64,000 nucleotides of DNA from Neolewinella persica DSM 23188 (lineage in GTDB: Bacteria; Bacteroidota; Bacteroidia; Chitinophagales; Saprospiraceae). The notes under the pieces are model-generated. The model ran no database searches, had not been told where the DNA came from, and worked only from the letters and a program-made list of their open reading frames with translations. The DNA is taken from contig NZ_KB890458.1 in the NCBI RefSeq assembly GCF_000373105.1, positions 62,001-126,000 of the forward strand, in the 5' to 3' direction. Below are positions 46,389 to 54,363 of the stretch, piece after piece. Made by a program: the position numbers and the translations under genes. Within the stretch, counting starts at the first letter, position 1. Each line of letters opens with the position of its first letter.

Positions 46389-47309
46389 ATGACCTTAACC
46401 TCCAATGTCAAACAACTCGCCCAAGCCGCCGGCTTCTCCTTCGTAGGGGTAGCCAAAGCGGAGATGATGGACGAAGAGGCCCACCGGCTGGAGGAATGGC
46501 TGAGCCAGGGCCGCCATGGCACCATGCGGTGGATGGAGAACCATTTCGATAAACGTGTGGACCCGACTAAACTGGTGCCGGGGGCGAAGACGGTAATCTC
46601 ACTACTGTACAACTACTTCCCGGAAGATGAATCACCTAGCCAGGAGGCGCCAAAAATCAGCCGATATGCTTACGGGGAAGACTACCACCGGGTGATTCGG
46701 GCAAAGCTGAAGGAATTGGTTTTCCGGATCGAAGAACTGATCGGCGCGCCGATGGATGGGCGGGTATTTGTGGACAGTGCGCCAGTGATGGAACGAGACT
46801 GGGCCAAACGCGCCGGGGTAGGGTGGGCTGGCAAAAATACCCTCCTCATCAACCCAAAAGCCGGTAGCTATTTCTTCCTGTCTGAGATTATCTCGGACCT
46901 GGACCTTGAACCAGACACTCAAATTAAAGATTATTGCGGTACCTGTACGGCCTGTATCGACGCTTGTCCAACCGAGGCGATCAGCCCACAGGGCTTTTTA
47001 CTCGATGGTAGTAAATGCATCAGTTACCTGACGATTGAATTGCGCGAGGCCATCCCGGAGGAATTTGCCGGGCGGATGGAAGGATGGGCCTTCGGCTGTG
47101 ATATCTGTCAGGAAGTTTGTCCCTGGAATAGATTCAGCACCCCGCATAAAGAACCCGCCTTTTCCCCACATGCCGACCTGCCAGAGATGACGACGAGAGA
47201 AATGACGGAGATGACGGAAGAGGTGTTCCGAAAGGTATTCCAGAAGTCGGCCGTGAAGCGAACTAAATATGCCGGGCTGCGGCGTAATATTGATTTTTTG
47301 TCCCGATGA
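46389..47309 (+). CDS. queG: epoxyqueuosine reductase
   Basis: 306-residue QueG, last enzyme of queuosine tRNA modification, a cobalamin and [4Fe-4S] protein. The N-terminal cobalamin-binding region has GFSFVGVAKAEMMDEEAHR. Two ferredoxin-type clusters appear as CGTCTACIDACP and CDICQEVCPW. The motifs HYMRWMENHFDKRVDPTKLVPGA-like and WAGKNTLLINPKAG are typical. The length is that of the short Bacteroidota form. The leader is a microsatellite. Confidence 0.93.
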   Translation: MTLTSNVKQLAQAAGFSFVGVAKAEMMDEEAHRLEEWLSQGRHGTMRWMENHFDKRVDPTKLVPGAKTVISLLYNYFPEDESPSQEAPKISRYAYGEDYHRVIRAKLKELVFRIEELIGAPMDGRVFVDSAPVMERDWAKRAGVGWAGKNTLLINPKAGSYFFLSEIISDLDLEPDTQIKDYCGTCTACIDACPTEAISPQGFLLDGSKCISYLTIELREAIPEEFAGRMEGWAFGCDICQEVCPWNRFSTPHKEPAFSPHADLPEMTTREMTEMTEEVFRKVFQKSAVKRTKYAGLRRNIDFLSR

Positions 47310-47335
47310 GGGGCGCTACGCGCCTGCGGCGCGTT

Positions 47336-47640
47336 GCAGTAGTTGCAGGGTCGGTTCGCTCCTTGTTGCAGAGGTCGCTTATGCTCCCGTTGCAGTGCGC
47401 CTGTGGCGCGTTGCAGGGGTTGCAGGGTCGGTTCGCTCCTTGTTTCAGAGGTCGCTTATGCTTCCGTTGCAGTGCGCCTGCGGCGCGTTGGAGTAGTTGC
47501 AGGGTCGCTTCGCTCCTTGTTGCAGAGGTCGCTTATGCTTCCGTTGCAGTGCGCCTGCGGCGCGTTGCAGGGGTTGCAGGGTCGCCCTCGCTCCTGTTGC
47601 AGGTGTTACATTGTCGCTTCTTGTAAAGGCGGCGCTGCAA
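47336..47640. repeat. tandem array with an exact 77-bp period
   Basis: Units starting TTGCAGGGTCGG recur at 47343, 47420, 47497 and 47574. Each also contains AGAGGTCGCTTATGCTTCC and TTGCAGTGCGCCTGCGGCG. The block up to 47700 then gives the opposing words CTGCAACCCCTGCAACGCG and GAGCGGAAGCGAACC. It fills the 409-bp gap after queG. No gene is supported in it. Confidence 0.9.
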
Positions 47641-47718
47641 AAACTGCAACCCCTGCAACGCGAGCGCTAGCGAGCCTTTTGCAACGTGAGCGGAAGCGAA
47701 CCTCAGAATTCAACTAAT

Positions 47719-48108
47719 ATGTACCAACTAACCTTTCCCCTAGCCCTGCTTCTTTTAACGTTCCTGGCACCTGCGTGCGCGCCAAAGGACCCACCGTCTC
47801 CGCCCGCAACATTACAAAATCTGGTTTTGCTTACGGATACTACGCAATGGGAAGCGACCACGCTGCAGTCCCTGCAAGACAGCCTGGCTTCAAGCGGCTA
47901 CCGCGTCATCACCAGTGGCTATCCTGGTGAAACGGCTGCGGAACTAACGGCCCGACTGCCCTGGCTTTTGCAGCCTGGAGTGGATGTCTTGCTTTATGAC
48001 GATCGGCTGGCGGGAGCTGCTTTATTTGATAGTCTTGTGCAGAGGGTTGGCTTGTTGTCTCCTCATACTGAGGTACAGGGTTTAACCACTAAGGCATTCA
48101 GGCATTAA
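47719..48108 (+). CDS. truncated SGNH-hydrolase-like lipoprotein (probable remnant)
   Basis: 129 residues: SPII signal (LALLLLTFLAPAC, lipobox Cys), then a segment resembling TesA-type SGNH hydrolases: LVLLTDTT in place of ILVLGDSL, SLQDSLASSGYRVITSGYPGETAAELTARLPWLL, VDVLLYDD in place of DLVILELG. The catalytic GDS Ser is replaced and the C-terminal DxxH block is absent. The frame stops inside the tandem repeat that follows (TTKAFRH). It is therefore probably a degenerated esterase whose 3' end was overwritten by the repeat. An exact 17-mer copy lies right at the lipobox codons. Confidence 0.55.
   Translation: MYQLTFPLALLLLTFLAPACAPKDPPSPPATLQNLVLLTDTTQWEATTLQSLQDSLASSGYRVITSGYPGETAAELTARLPWLLQPGVDVLLYDDRLAGAALFDSLVQRVGLLSPHTEVQGLTTKAFRH
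47767..47783 (+). repeat. dispersed 17-mer GCACCTGCGNNCGCGCC, copy 5 (in a lipobox)
   Basis: Exact copy (pair TG), encoding APACAP at the lipidation site of the SGNH remnant. Confidence 0.75.
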
Positions 48109-48248
48109 GGAGCTACACTAAGAGCTAAGGTGTTGGAGTAACCATTAAGGGCATTAAGGAGCTACACTAAGAGCTAGGGTGTTGGAGTAACCATTAAGGG
48201 CATTCAGGCATTAAGGAGTTACACTAAGAAGTAGGGTGTTGGAGTAAC
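48084..48248. repeat. three tandem copies of a 49-57-bp unit
   Basis: Units start with AACCATTAAGGGCATT at 48084 (variant), 48140 and 48189, and a partial one at 48246. Each also contains AAGGAGCTACACTAAGAGC and GGTGTTGGAGTAACC. The first unit contains the stop codon of the SGNH remnant. The word GGAGTAACCATTAAGG is shared with 20251-20266. It lies between convergent genes. Confidence 0.85.
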
Positions 48249-48358
48249 TATAAGGGCCACACGAGCGAGGCGAGCATTCACTTGCGGTAGCACTTCCTAC
48301 TACCCGCTACAAGGGCGGAGCCCGCACTACAACGAAAAGGAGCGCAGCGACTTTTGGA

Positions 48359-49177
48359 CTACCCTTTCGGAATCAAAACATACCCAGTCGTAGCCAACCG
48401 CCCAAAATCATCGTAGCTGATCCGGACGTAGCCCGCATCGGCCCAGTGCCGTCCGAAGAGGCCACGAAGTTCAAACGTTTCGCTGTTGCCATCGTAGCCA
48501 ACCACGGTGAGGAAGTGTGTTTCCCCGGTTGGGGTAGCTGTTGAATAGGCATTGGTCCGCAGGGAAGAAAAGGTCGCATCGGTATGGAGTTCCACGATCA
48601 CCGGATTGCCGCGACTGAGGGCTTTACGCGTTTCGAAAACGCGGTTGCGCGCCCGGGTTTCGGGACGGAACAGGTAGCCGAAGTTCGTGATGGTGTACTT
48701 AGGCACGGAGTACACGGCCGTTGGGATGGTCGGGCTGCCATAAGGAACGATGGCCGCTGAAACGGTTCCTTGCTGGACTAAAAAACGCAGTCCGTCCTCC
48801 ATCGTAGGGCGCTTGCCCTGGGCGGCGAGGTTAAGGGTAAGGAAATCTGGGCTCAGGTTGTCTTTGAAGTTACTGTTCAGGTTTTGATAGTACTCCAGTG
48901 TGCCGGTCAGTGCATAGGCCCACTCCATTTGCGGGTGGGGTGCCTGGCGAATGGGCATCATGTAGCTTTTGATGTTCTGCCGGAGCAGATCTTCCCGTGA
49001 ATCGCTGCCGATGCCGGGGATGTAGAACATCATCTGGTCGAGCATTGACGCGTCGTCCAGACCAAGTACAGCGGCTGTGCCACGTGTTTCGCCGTAACTG
49101 ACAGCGGGTCTTTGGGCGCGGACGCTGGTGCAAGCCAGGGTGAACAGGAGCAGGGTAAGGAAGCCACGGTAAAGCAT
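48359..49177 (-). CDS. secreted papain-fold (C1-like) protein without the catalytic Cys
   Basis: 272 residues with a signal peptide (GFLTLLLFTLACTSVRAQ). The mature part follows the papain order. PQMEWAYALTGTLEYYQ stands at the position of QGxCGSCWAFSAVAxxE, but the nucleophile Cys is Glu here. GETHFLTVVGYDGN keeps the catalytic His of the NHAVxxVGY motif. FELRGLFGRHWADAGYVRISY matches the NSWGxxWGExGYxRI motif with the Asn missing. It is thus a probable pseudo-protease, perhaps an inhibitor or binder of peptides. It stands alone, convergent with the SGNH remnant. Confidence 0.7.
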   Translation of the reverse strand: MLYRGFLTLLLFTLACTSVRAQRPAVSYGETRGTAAVLGLDDASMLDQMMFYIPGIGSDSREDLLRQNIKSYMMPIRQAPHPQMEWAYALTGTLEYYQNLNSNFKDNLSPDFLTLNLAAQGKRPTMEDGLRFLVQQGTVSAAIVPYGSPTIPTAVYSVPKYTITNFGYLFRPETRARNRVFETRKALSRGNPVIVELHTDATFSSLRTNAYSTATPTGETHFLTVVGYDGNSETFELRGLFGRHWADAGYVRISYDDFGRLATTGYVLIPKG

Positions 49178-49366
49178 ATTCTATCGGTCTCTGATGATGA
49201 AAGGAACTATAACTCTCAACGCTCCGTGAACAGCTTTTCGTTTAACCATTACCGGATGGTTTAGGGAACGGTCGTTTATCTTAGTGTTCAGTAATCCGGA
49301 TTCGGGGATCAGCCATCAATAGCCTGGATTCAGTGTTCAATAGTCACCAATCAATAATTAATAATT

Positions 49367-50188
49367 ATCAATCAACCATCAACGCGCCTGGCACCCACAC
49401 CTTCGGGCTATCTCCACCGGGGCAACGCAGCTAACTTCGCCCTGAACGCTCTCCTTGCCGGAGAGAATGGCCATATCCTGCTTCGCATCGATGACCTCGA
49501 CCGCGCCCGCTTTCGTGAGGAATACCTCGAAGACATCTTCAAAGTAGTCGACTGGTTAGGCATCACCGTCACCGACGGTCCGAGGGACGCAGCTGACTTC
49601 CACGCCAACTGGAGCCAGGAGCACCGCCTGTCCCAATACCGGGAGGCATTGAGTCGACTCCGTGGCCATCCCTTAGTTTTCGCCTGCCCCTGTTCCCGTA
49701 AAGATCTCGCCTCCGGCGAGCATCGCTATGATTGCCTCAACGGAGAACGCTCCCTTGACGACGTGAACGTAGCCTGGCGCATCAATACCCGGGAGCTTGG
49801 CCCGGTGACCATTCCCGACCTCGTCCGGCCAACGCCCTTCATCGTTGACCTGCACCAGGAGATGCCAGACTTCGTCGTCCGCAAAAAAGACGGCCGGCCG
49901 AGTTACCAGCCGGCCTGTGTTGTGGACGATGTCATCTTCAATATCAATTATGTGGGCCGTGGGGAAGACCTGCTGCCGAGCACGGCCGCTCAGGCGGTGT
50001 TGTCAGAAATGCTGGGCTTCGCCCCGCTGTTCGAGCGGATCAGCTTCGTCCATCACCCGCTGGTGACAAGTACTGATGGTGCGAAACTGAGTAAGTCTGC
50101 CGGGAACGCCGAAGGACCAATCGTCGGCACTTCCGGAGAACCCGCCGACTTTTTTGACGTCGCTCGGAGTTGGCTGACTACTGCCTAA
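49367..50188 (+). CDS. gluQ: glutamyl-Q tRNA(Asp) synthetase, start codon ATC or lost
   Basis: GluQ-RS ligates Glu to queuosine in tRNA(Asp). TRLAPTPSGYLHRGN (HIGH-type motif), LRIDDLDRARFREEYLEDI, the zinc-site CPC and YDC, NIRELGPVTIPD-like region, DFVVRKKDGRPSYQPACVVDD and GAKLSKSAGN (KMSKS-type motif) are all intact over about 270 residues. The frame has no ATG, GTG or TTG before the HIGH motif: open sequence runs LIIINQPSTRLAP from 49358 after a stop. The most natural N terminus, MNQPSTRLAP, would use ATC at 49367. Its 3' end overlaps the convergent M56 gene by 4 bp. Confidence 0.85.
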   Translation: MNQPSTRLAPTPSGYLHRGNAANFALNALLAGENGHILLRIDDLDRARFREEYLEDIFKVVDWLGITVTDGPRDAADFHANWSQEHRLSQYREALSRLRGHPLVFACPCSRKDLASGEHRYDCLNGERSLDDVNVAWRINTRELGPVTIPDLVRPTPFIVDLHQEMPDFVVRKKDGRPSYQPACVVDDVIFNINYVGRGEDLLPSTAAQAVLSEMLGFAPLFERISFVHHPLVTSTDGAKLSKSAGNAEGPIVGTSGEPADFFDVARSWLTTA

Positions 50189-51789
50189 TTTCGTTGCGCC
50201 TGCTGCCTGCGTAACTCTGCCAGTCGCTCCTTAGTCATCAGGTTCACCTGGTATGGGTACTTACCGTAGTTTTTCGCATTTTTCATCAACTTACTTACCC
50301 TGAAAAAGCTAAAATTATCGGGCGAATAGTTGACCAGTTCATCGTTCGAAATCTGCCGGCGGTCTACCCAGACGCCATATTCCTTACTGTCTTGCCATTC
50401 CTTAAGCTGCGCGGCTGAGGGAGTCTTTTCCTCAAATTCATTCCAGTCCATTGGTGGTGGTGGCGGTGGAATTGCCGGAGGAGCTGGCGGGGCTACACCG
50501 GGTGGCGCCGGTGGAGCAGGAGGCGCGGGAGGCGCCGGAGCAGCAATGGGAGTTGCCGCTGGAGCCTTTGGAGCTTTACCGGGAGGCATGGGCGGGAACG
50601 GCGGTGGAGGTGGCGGTACGTCAGGCCAGGGATACGCCTTCTCGGTAAACAGGAAAACATGCAGGCCATTATCTCCAGATCCCTCAGGTGCTTTCAGCAC
50701 ATAGTACTGACTGAAGTCTTCTGGTTTATAATCTTTTAGCCTGGAAGCATCGACTCGTTGCTGATCAATGCGAAACTCATTGTCCTTATTTGCTTCCCAG
50801 GTTGCCAGCTGTTTTGCGGTGGGAATGGCCTGCTTGACGTCCTTGAAGCGGTGCTGCACTGACACAGGTGCCTTGGTTGGTGGCGGTGGCTTTTGAGCGT
50901 AGCCTACTTGCCCGAACAGGAACAAGAGTGCTACCCAAAGCAAACCGGAAGTGAACAGTTTCATCAACGGGCGCGGACTGCCTGCTGCGTGTAAATTCAT
51001 CATTTGAAATCGTTTTTTGGTGAGGTAGAAATCAACGCCGCTGCTGAATTCCGGTGAAGCCGGACGCCGCAGGGCCGCAAGTAATTGTTGTTGGTAGGAA
51101 ACAGGATCGATGCCCTGCTGAAGTACTGCCTGGTCGGCAAGCAACTCATGGTTCACCCGGATAGCGCGCTCATAATGACCAAGCAGCGGGTTGAACCAGA
51201 AGACCACCCGTAACGCCCCAACGAAAAGGCGGTCGATACTGTGCCACTGTCGGGCGTGAGCCAGCTCGTGGGCCAGGACCTCCTTCGCTGGAGGGGCGGC
51301 TTCGTAGAAAAATATCCAGTGCCCAAAGGTGTGCGTCGCCGTCGGCTCCGCCAGCCCAATTAGCCGAATGCCCGGTGCAATTTCTTGTGAACTGGTCGCC
51401 TTAGAAAGGCAGTTTCTTACCGACCAGAGCGCCTTCAGCATACGGACGAGGTAAACCAAAACGCCAAGGCCATACAGAACTACCACCAGTGGCCACAACA
51501 AATCACTCAGGGAATACACTTCGACGGGAGGGAACTCCGGCGTGCCGGAGAAACCGGTGCCTGGTTCAATAGGTATGCCGCTGCCGATAGTCGGCGCGAA
51601 GACGCGTACGGGCTGAGCAAATAACGGCGGTACGGCCACCAATGGAATGACGAAGGACAATAGCAGGCTGCCCAGCAGATAAGCCCGTTTCCAATGTCCG
51701 AGTGGCTCTTGATCCAGGAGAAGTTTATAACAGCCGAAGGCGATCAACTGGATCAGCACCGTCTTCAATAAATAACTTAGCCAGATCAT
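50185..51789 (-). CDS. BlaR1/MecR1-like M56 metallopeptidase sensor
   Basis: 534 residues. N-terminal membrane helices (LSYLLKTVLIQLIAFGCYKLL; LLGSLLLSFVIPLVAVPPL; LLWPLVVVLYGLGVLVYLV) and the cytoplasmic zinc motif HELAH (174-178, AHELAHARQWHSID) are followed by another membrane helix (FTSGLLWVALLFLFGQVGYA). A periplasmic part then carries Pro-rich repeats and two homologous domains ending in AAQLKEWQDSKEYGVWVD. No penicillin-binding domain is seen, so the signal is probably not a beta-lactam. It is translationally coupled to the upstream BlaI-like regulator (4-bp overlap), as in blaI-blaR1 systems. Confidence 0.9.
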   Translation of the reverse strand: MIWLSYLLKTVLIQLIAFGCYKLLLDQEPLGHWKRAYLLGSLLLSFVIPLVAVPPLFAQPVRVFAPTIGSGIPIEPGTGFSGTPEFPPVEVYSLSDLLWPLVVVLYGLGVLVYLVRMLKALWSVRNCLSKATSSQEIAPGIRLIGLAEPTATHTFGHWIFFYEAAPPAKEVLAHELAHARQWHSIDRLFVGALRVVFWFNPLLGHYERAIRVNHELLADQAVLQQGIDPVSYQQQLLAALRRPASPEFSSGVDFYLTKKRFQMMNLHAAGSPRPLMKLFTSGLLWVALLFLFGQVGYAQKPPPPTKAPVSVQHRFKDVKQAIPTAKQLATWEANKDNEFRIDQQRVDASRLKDYKPEDFSQYYVLKAPEGSGDNGLHVFLFTEKAYPWPDVPPPPPPFPPMPPGKAPKAPAATPIAAPAPPAPPAPPAPPGVAPPAPPAIPPPPPPMDWNEFEEKTPSAAQLKEWQDSKEYGVWVDRRQISNDELVNYSPDNFSFFRVSKLMKNAKNYGKYPYQVNLMTKERLAELRRQQAQRN

Positions 51790-52154
51790 TTCTTGTCCTT
51801 TAATTGGCTGTCGATCATTTGCTGAAGTTCTTCCAGCTGCTCACGCGTCAAGTCGGCCCCGTCAGTAAACAGGGACGCAAAAGCGGTCGGAGAATCGGCA
51901 AAAAAGTCGGAAATCATGCCTTTTACCTGCTTGCCGAAATACGCCTTTTTACTGACCAGCGAGTAGTACTCCCGACTGTTGCCCCGCAGGCGGTAGCCAA
52001 CTACTTTCTTATCCGTCATCCGTCGGATCAGCGTAGCCACGGTGGTTTTTGCCGGCTTGGGGTCGGGTAGGGCCTCCAGCAGGTCCTTCATGAAGCAGGG
52101 CTCCAACTCCCACAGGTACTTCATCAGTTGTTCTTCGGTATTTGAAAGCGGCAT
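51786..52154 (-). CDS. BlaI/MecI/CopY-family repressor
   Basis: 122 residues, winged helix: LSNTEEQLMKYLWELEPCF, AKTTVATLIRRMTDKKVVGY (recognition helix) and GNSREYYSLVSKKAYFGKQ wing, then the dimerisation helix with a MISDFFADSPTAFASLF cleavage-like region. BlaI-type repressors are inactivated by proteolysis by the partner M56 sensor. A perfect TACAnnTGTA dyad lies 24 bp upstream of the start. The operon is blaI-like then M56; the downstream target beyond autoregulation is unknown. Confidence 0.92.
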   Translation of the reverse strand: MPLSNTEEQLMKYLWELEPCFMKDLLEALPDPKPAKTTVATLIRRMTDKKVVGYRLRGNSREYYSLVSKKAYFGKQVKGMISDFFADSPTAFASLFTDGADLTREQLEELQQMIDSQLKDKK

Positions 52155-52177
52155 GGTCTATGTTTGTGGACTTTGTT

Positions 52178-52189
52178 CTACAAATGTAG
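52178..52189. promoter_or_regulatory. BlaI-type operator dyad
   Basis: CTACAAATGTAG, a perfect palindrome containing TACAnnTGTA, the core of BlaI/MecI operators. It lies directly upstream of the repressor gene and suggests autorepression. Confidence 0.8.
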
Positions 52190-52512
52190 ATCAATTAGCG
52201 TGAATTTGCAAATTCTCCCTGAAATCTGATCACGAAAATGTCGCTTAATCTATTTTTCACCCATGAGATTCCTGAGTCGCCTTAGCCAGGAACTCGTCAG
52301 CTGAGGATTTAGTGAGTGGTCAATCGGCAGTTAATAAATATTCTGGGAGGGCACGTAATAGCGGATGGAACCTGGATAAGTGCTGCCATCTTGTTGTTGT
52401 AGATGTTCCTGCATCGTGACTTTCTGCCCATGTAGGTTGGGAGATAAACAGCACGAATCATGCAATAGATGTACCTGGTCATGACGGGAAAATTTGCGAC
52501 CTTCGCCCGCCA
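52190..52512. other. gap between the BlaI operon and the RluA gene
   Basis: 323 bp without a supported gene; a short reading frame on the minus strand (52331-52513) has no recognisable features. It contains divergent promoter regions only. Confidence 0.4.
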
Positions 52513-54201
52513 ATGAAATTACCCCTGACTTCCTTTATTCATGATTTACCCCCTGAGGTGTTGAATACGCAACTTCCTGAGCGTTTCACTTTCCCGTTTC
52601 ACTATGTTCCCCATCCGGTGGCAGTGGCTGCGGTAGCTGACCTGCAGCGGCACCTGGAAACGCAGTCGGATTGGGTACACGATTTTGGCCACGGTGAAAC
52701 TGCTGGGGTAGGGGCTAAAGGTAAAATGTTTGGCGTCCTGGTAGTCAGGAAAAATAACGGTAGCCTCGGTTACCTGGCTGCATATTCTGGTAAACTGGCC
52801 GACTCCAATCATCTGCCGGGATTTGTTCCGCCGGTGTACGATGTCTTGCTCGCCGAAGGCTTTTACAAGCAGGGCGAAAAGGAAGTGAACGCCATTAATG
52901 CCCGGATCGAAGCGTTGGAAAATGCGCCAGAATTGGCGGCAGCACGTGATCAGTTGGCGCGGGCGCAGGTGCAGGCAAAGGACGAATTAGCAAAGGAAAA
53001 GGCATCGGTTAAAGCTGCGAAGAAAGCGCGTAAACTCCGGCGGGAAGCTGCCCGGGAAACCATGTCTCCCGAAGCTGTTGAAGCATTAGAAAAGGAGTTG
53101 GTCCGCATGTCCGTTGGTCGGCACTTCGGTTACAAAGACCTGGTCCGTGCCTGGGATGCCCGCCTCCAAACGGCCACTGAAAACCTGGAGGAACTCACCG
53201 GTGAGATAAATCGGTTGAAGGACCTGCGCAAAACAATGTCCAACGACCTCCAGCGTCGCATCTTCGAGGAATACCGTTTTCTTGATGCCGACGGTACGGA
53301 GCGTGATCTGACGGACATCTTCAAGGACACCATCTTCAAGACCCCGCCCGCAGGGGCGGGGGAATGTGCGGCACCTAAGCTGCTGCAATTCGCTTATCTC
53401 CACGGGCTGCGCCCGGTGGTTATGGCGGAGTTTTGGTGGGGGCAAAGCCCCCGTTCCGAGATCAGGAAACACGGCCATTTTTACCCCGCTTGCCGGGGGA
53501 AGTGTGAACCCATCCTGGGCCACATGCTCGTTGGTTTGCCCGTTGACCCTAACCCGATGCTGGATAACCCTGCCCTGGGTAAAGTTCTTCCGACAATCTA
53601 TGAAGACGATCAGTTGCTGGTGGTTAATAAACCCGCTGAGTTTTTGTCCGTTCCAGGGAAAAATATCGAGGATTCCGTTTGGCTGCGCATCAAAAAGAAA
53701 TACCCTGACGCAACGGGCCCACTCATTGTGCACCGGCTCGACATGAGTACCAGTGGCCTGTTGTTGTTAACCAAAACTAAGGATACCCATAAGCTTCTCC
53801 AGCACCAGTTCTTCAAACGCTCGGTGCAAAAGCGCTACGTCGCGCTTTTGGAAGGCGTAGTGAAAGGGGAGGAAGGGACGATTGACCTGCCGCTGCGCGG
53901 CGATATTGAGGACCGGCCGCGACAGATCGTTTGCCACGAACACGGAAAAACATCGCGTACCCACTGGAAGGTAATTGGCCGGGAGGAAGGCCGGACCCGC
54001 GTCCACTTCTGGCCGGTTACCGGCCGGACGCACCAGCTACGGGTTCATGCAGCTCATCCGCATGGCCTCAACGCTCCGATTGTGGGCGATGACCTGTACG
54101 GGCAGCCGGCCGAACGTCTGCACCTGCACGCGGAGTGGATCAGTTTTGTGCATCCGGATACCCGGGAAGAGGTGGTGTTTGAGGCTCCTGCGGAGTTTTG
54201 A
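52513..54201 (+). CDS. RluA-family pseudouridine synthase with a long N-terminal extension
   Basis: 562 residues, about 340 more than a usual RluA catalytic domain. The C-terminal half is a typical RluA synthase: IYEDDQLLVVNKPAEFLSVPG, the catalytic Asp410 in HRLDMSTSGL, QKRYVALLEG, GRTHQLRVHAAHP. The N-terminal half has FHYVPHPVAVAAVADLQRHL and FGVLVVRKNNGSLGYLAAYSG. A Lys/Ala/Glu coiled coil (about 120-250) and Cys-containing GECAAPKLLQFAY and CRGKCEPILGHML follow. This fused form occurs in Bacteroidota; the RNA target is not known. An exact 17-mer copy sits inside the coiled-coil coding region. Confidence 0.9.
   Translation: MKLPLTSFIHDLPPEVLNTQLPERFTFPFHYVPHPVAVAAVADLQRHLETQSDWVHDFGHGETAGVGAKGKMFGVLVVRKNNGSLGYLAAYSGKLADSNHLPGFVPPVYDVLLAEGFYKQGEKEVNAINARIEALENAPELAAARDQLARAQVQAKDELAKEKASVKAAKKARKLRREAARETMSPEAVEALEKELVRMSVGRHFGYKDLVRAWDARLQTATENLEELTGEINRLKDLRKTMSNDLQRRIFEEYRFLDADGTERDLTDIFKDTIFKTPPAGAGECAAPKLLQFAYLHGLRPVVMAEFWWGQSPRSEIRKHGHFYPACRGKCEPILGHMLVGLPVDPNPMLDNPALGKVLPTIYEDDQLLVVNKPAEFLSVPGKNIEDSVWLRIKKKYPDATGPLIVHRLDMSTSGLLLLTKTKDTHKLLQHQFFKRSVQKRYVALLEGVVKGEEGTIDLPLRGDIEDRPRQIVCHEHGKTSRTHWKVIGREEGRTRVHFWPVTGRTHQLRVHAAHPHGLNAPIVGDDLYGQPAERLHLHAEWISFVHPDTREEVVFEAPAEF
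52956..52972 (-). repeat. dispersed 17-mer GCACCTGCGNNCGCGCC, copy 6 (in the RluA gene)
   Basis: Exact copy (pair CC) on the minus strand, inside the coding sequence of the coiled coil. Confidence 0.7.
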
Positions 54202-54337
54202 TAGAACAATGACAAGATTGACCGGATAACCAAGCCATTGTTCGCCGTCCGACAGCTGCTTAGTTAGCGCCTGAATGCAATTGGTTGTCCCCACCTTACT
54301 GGAGCATAAGAACCTCACGGCTAATCTACCCTTCCTT

Positions 54338-54354
54338 GCACCTGCGGCCGCGCC
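54338..54354 (+). repeat. dispersed 17-mer GCACCTGCGNNCGCGCC, copy 7
   Basis: Exact copy (pair GC), between the convergent RluA and YihY genes, preceded by TT. It ends 9 bp before the YihY stop codon. Confidence 0.8.
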
Positions 54355-54363
54355 TGAAAATCG

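Noticed and set aside
52331-52513. 60-codon minus-strand frame upstream of the RluA gene
   Set aside because: No family features, no ribosome-binding context, and its start overlaps the RluA start codon.
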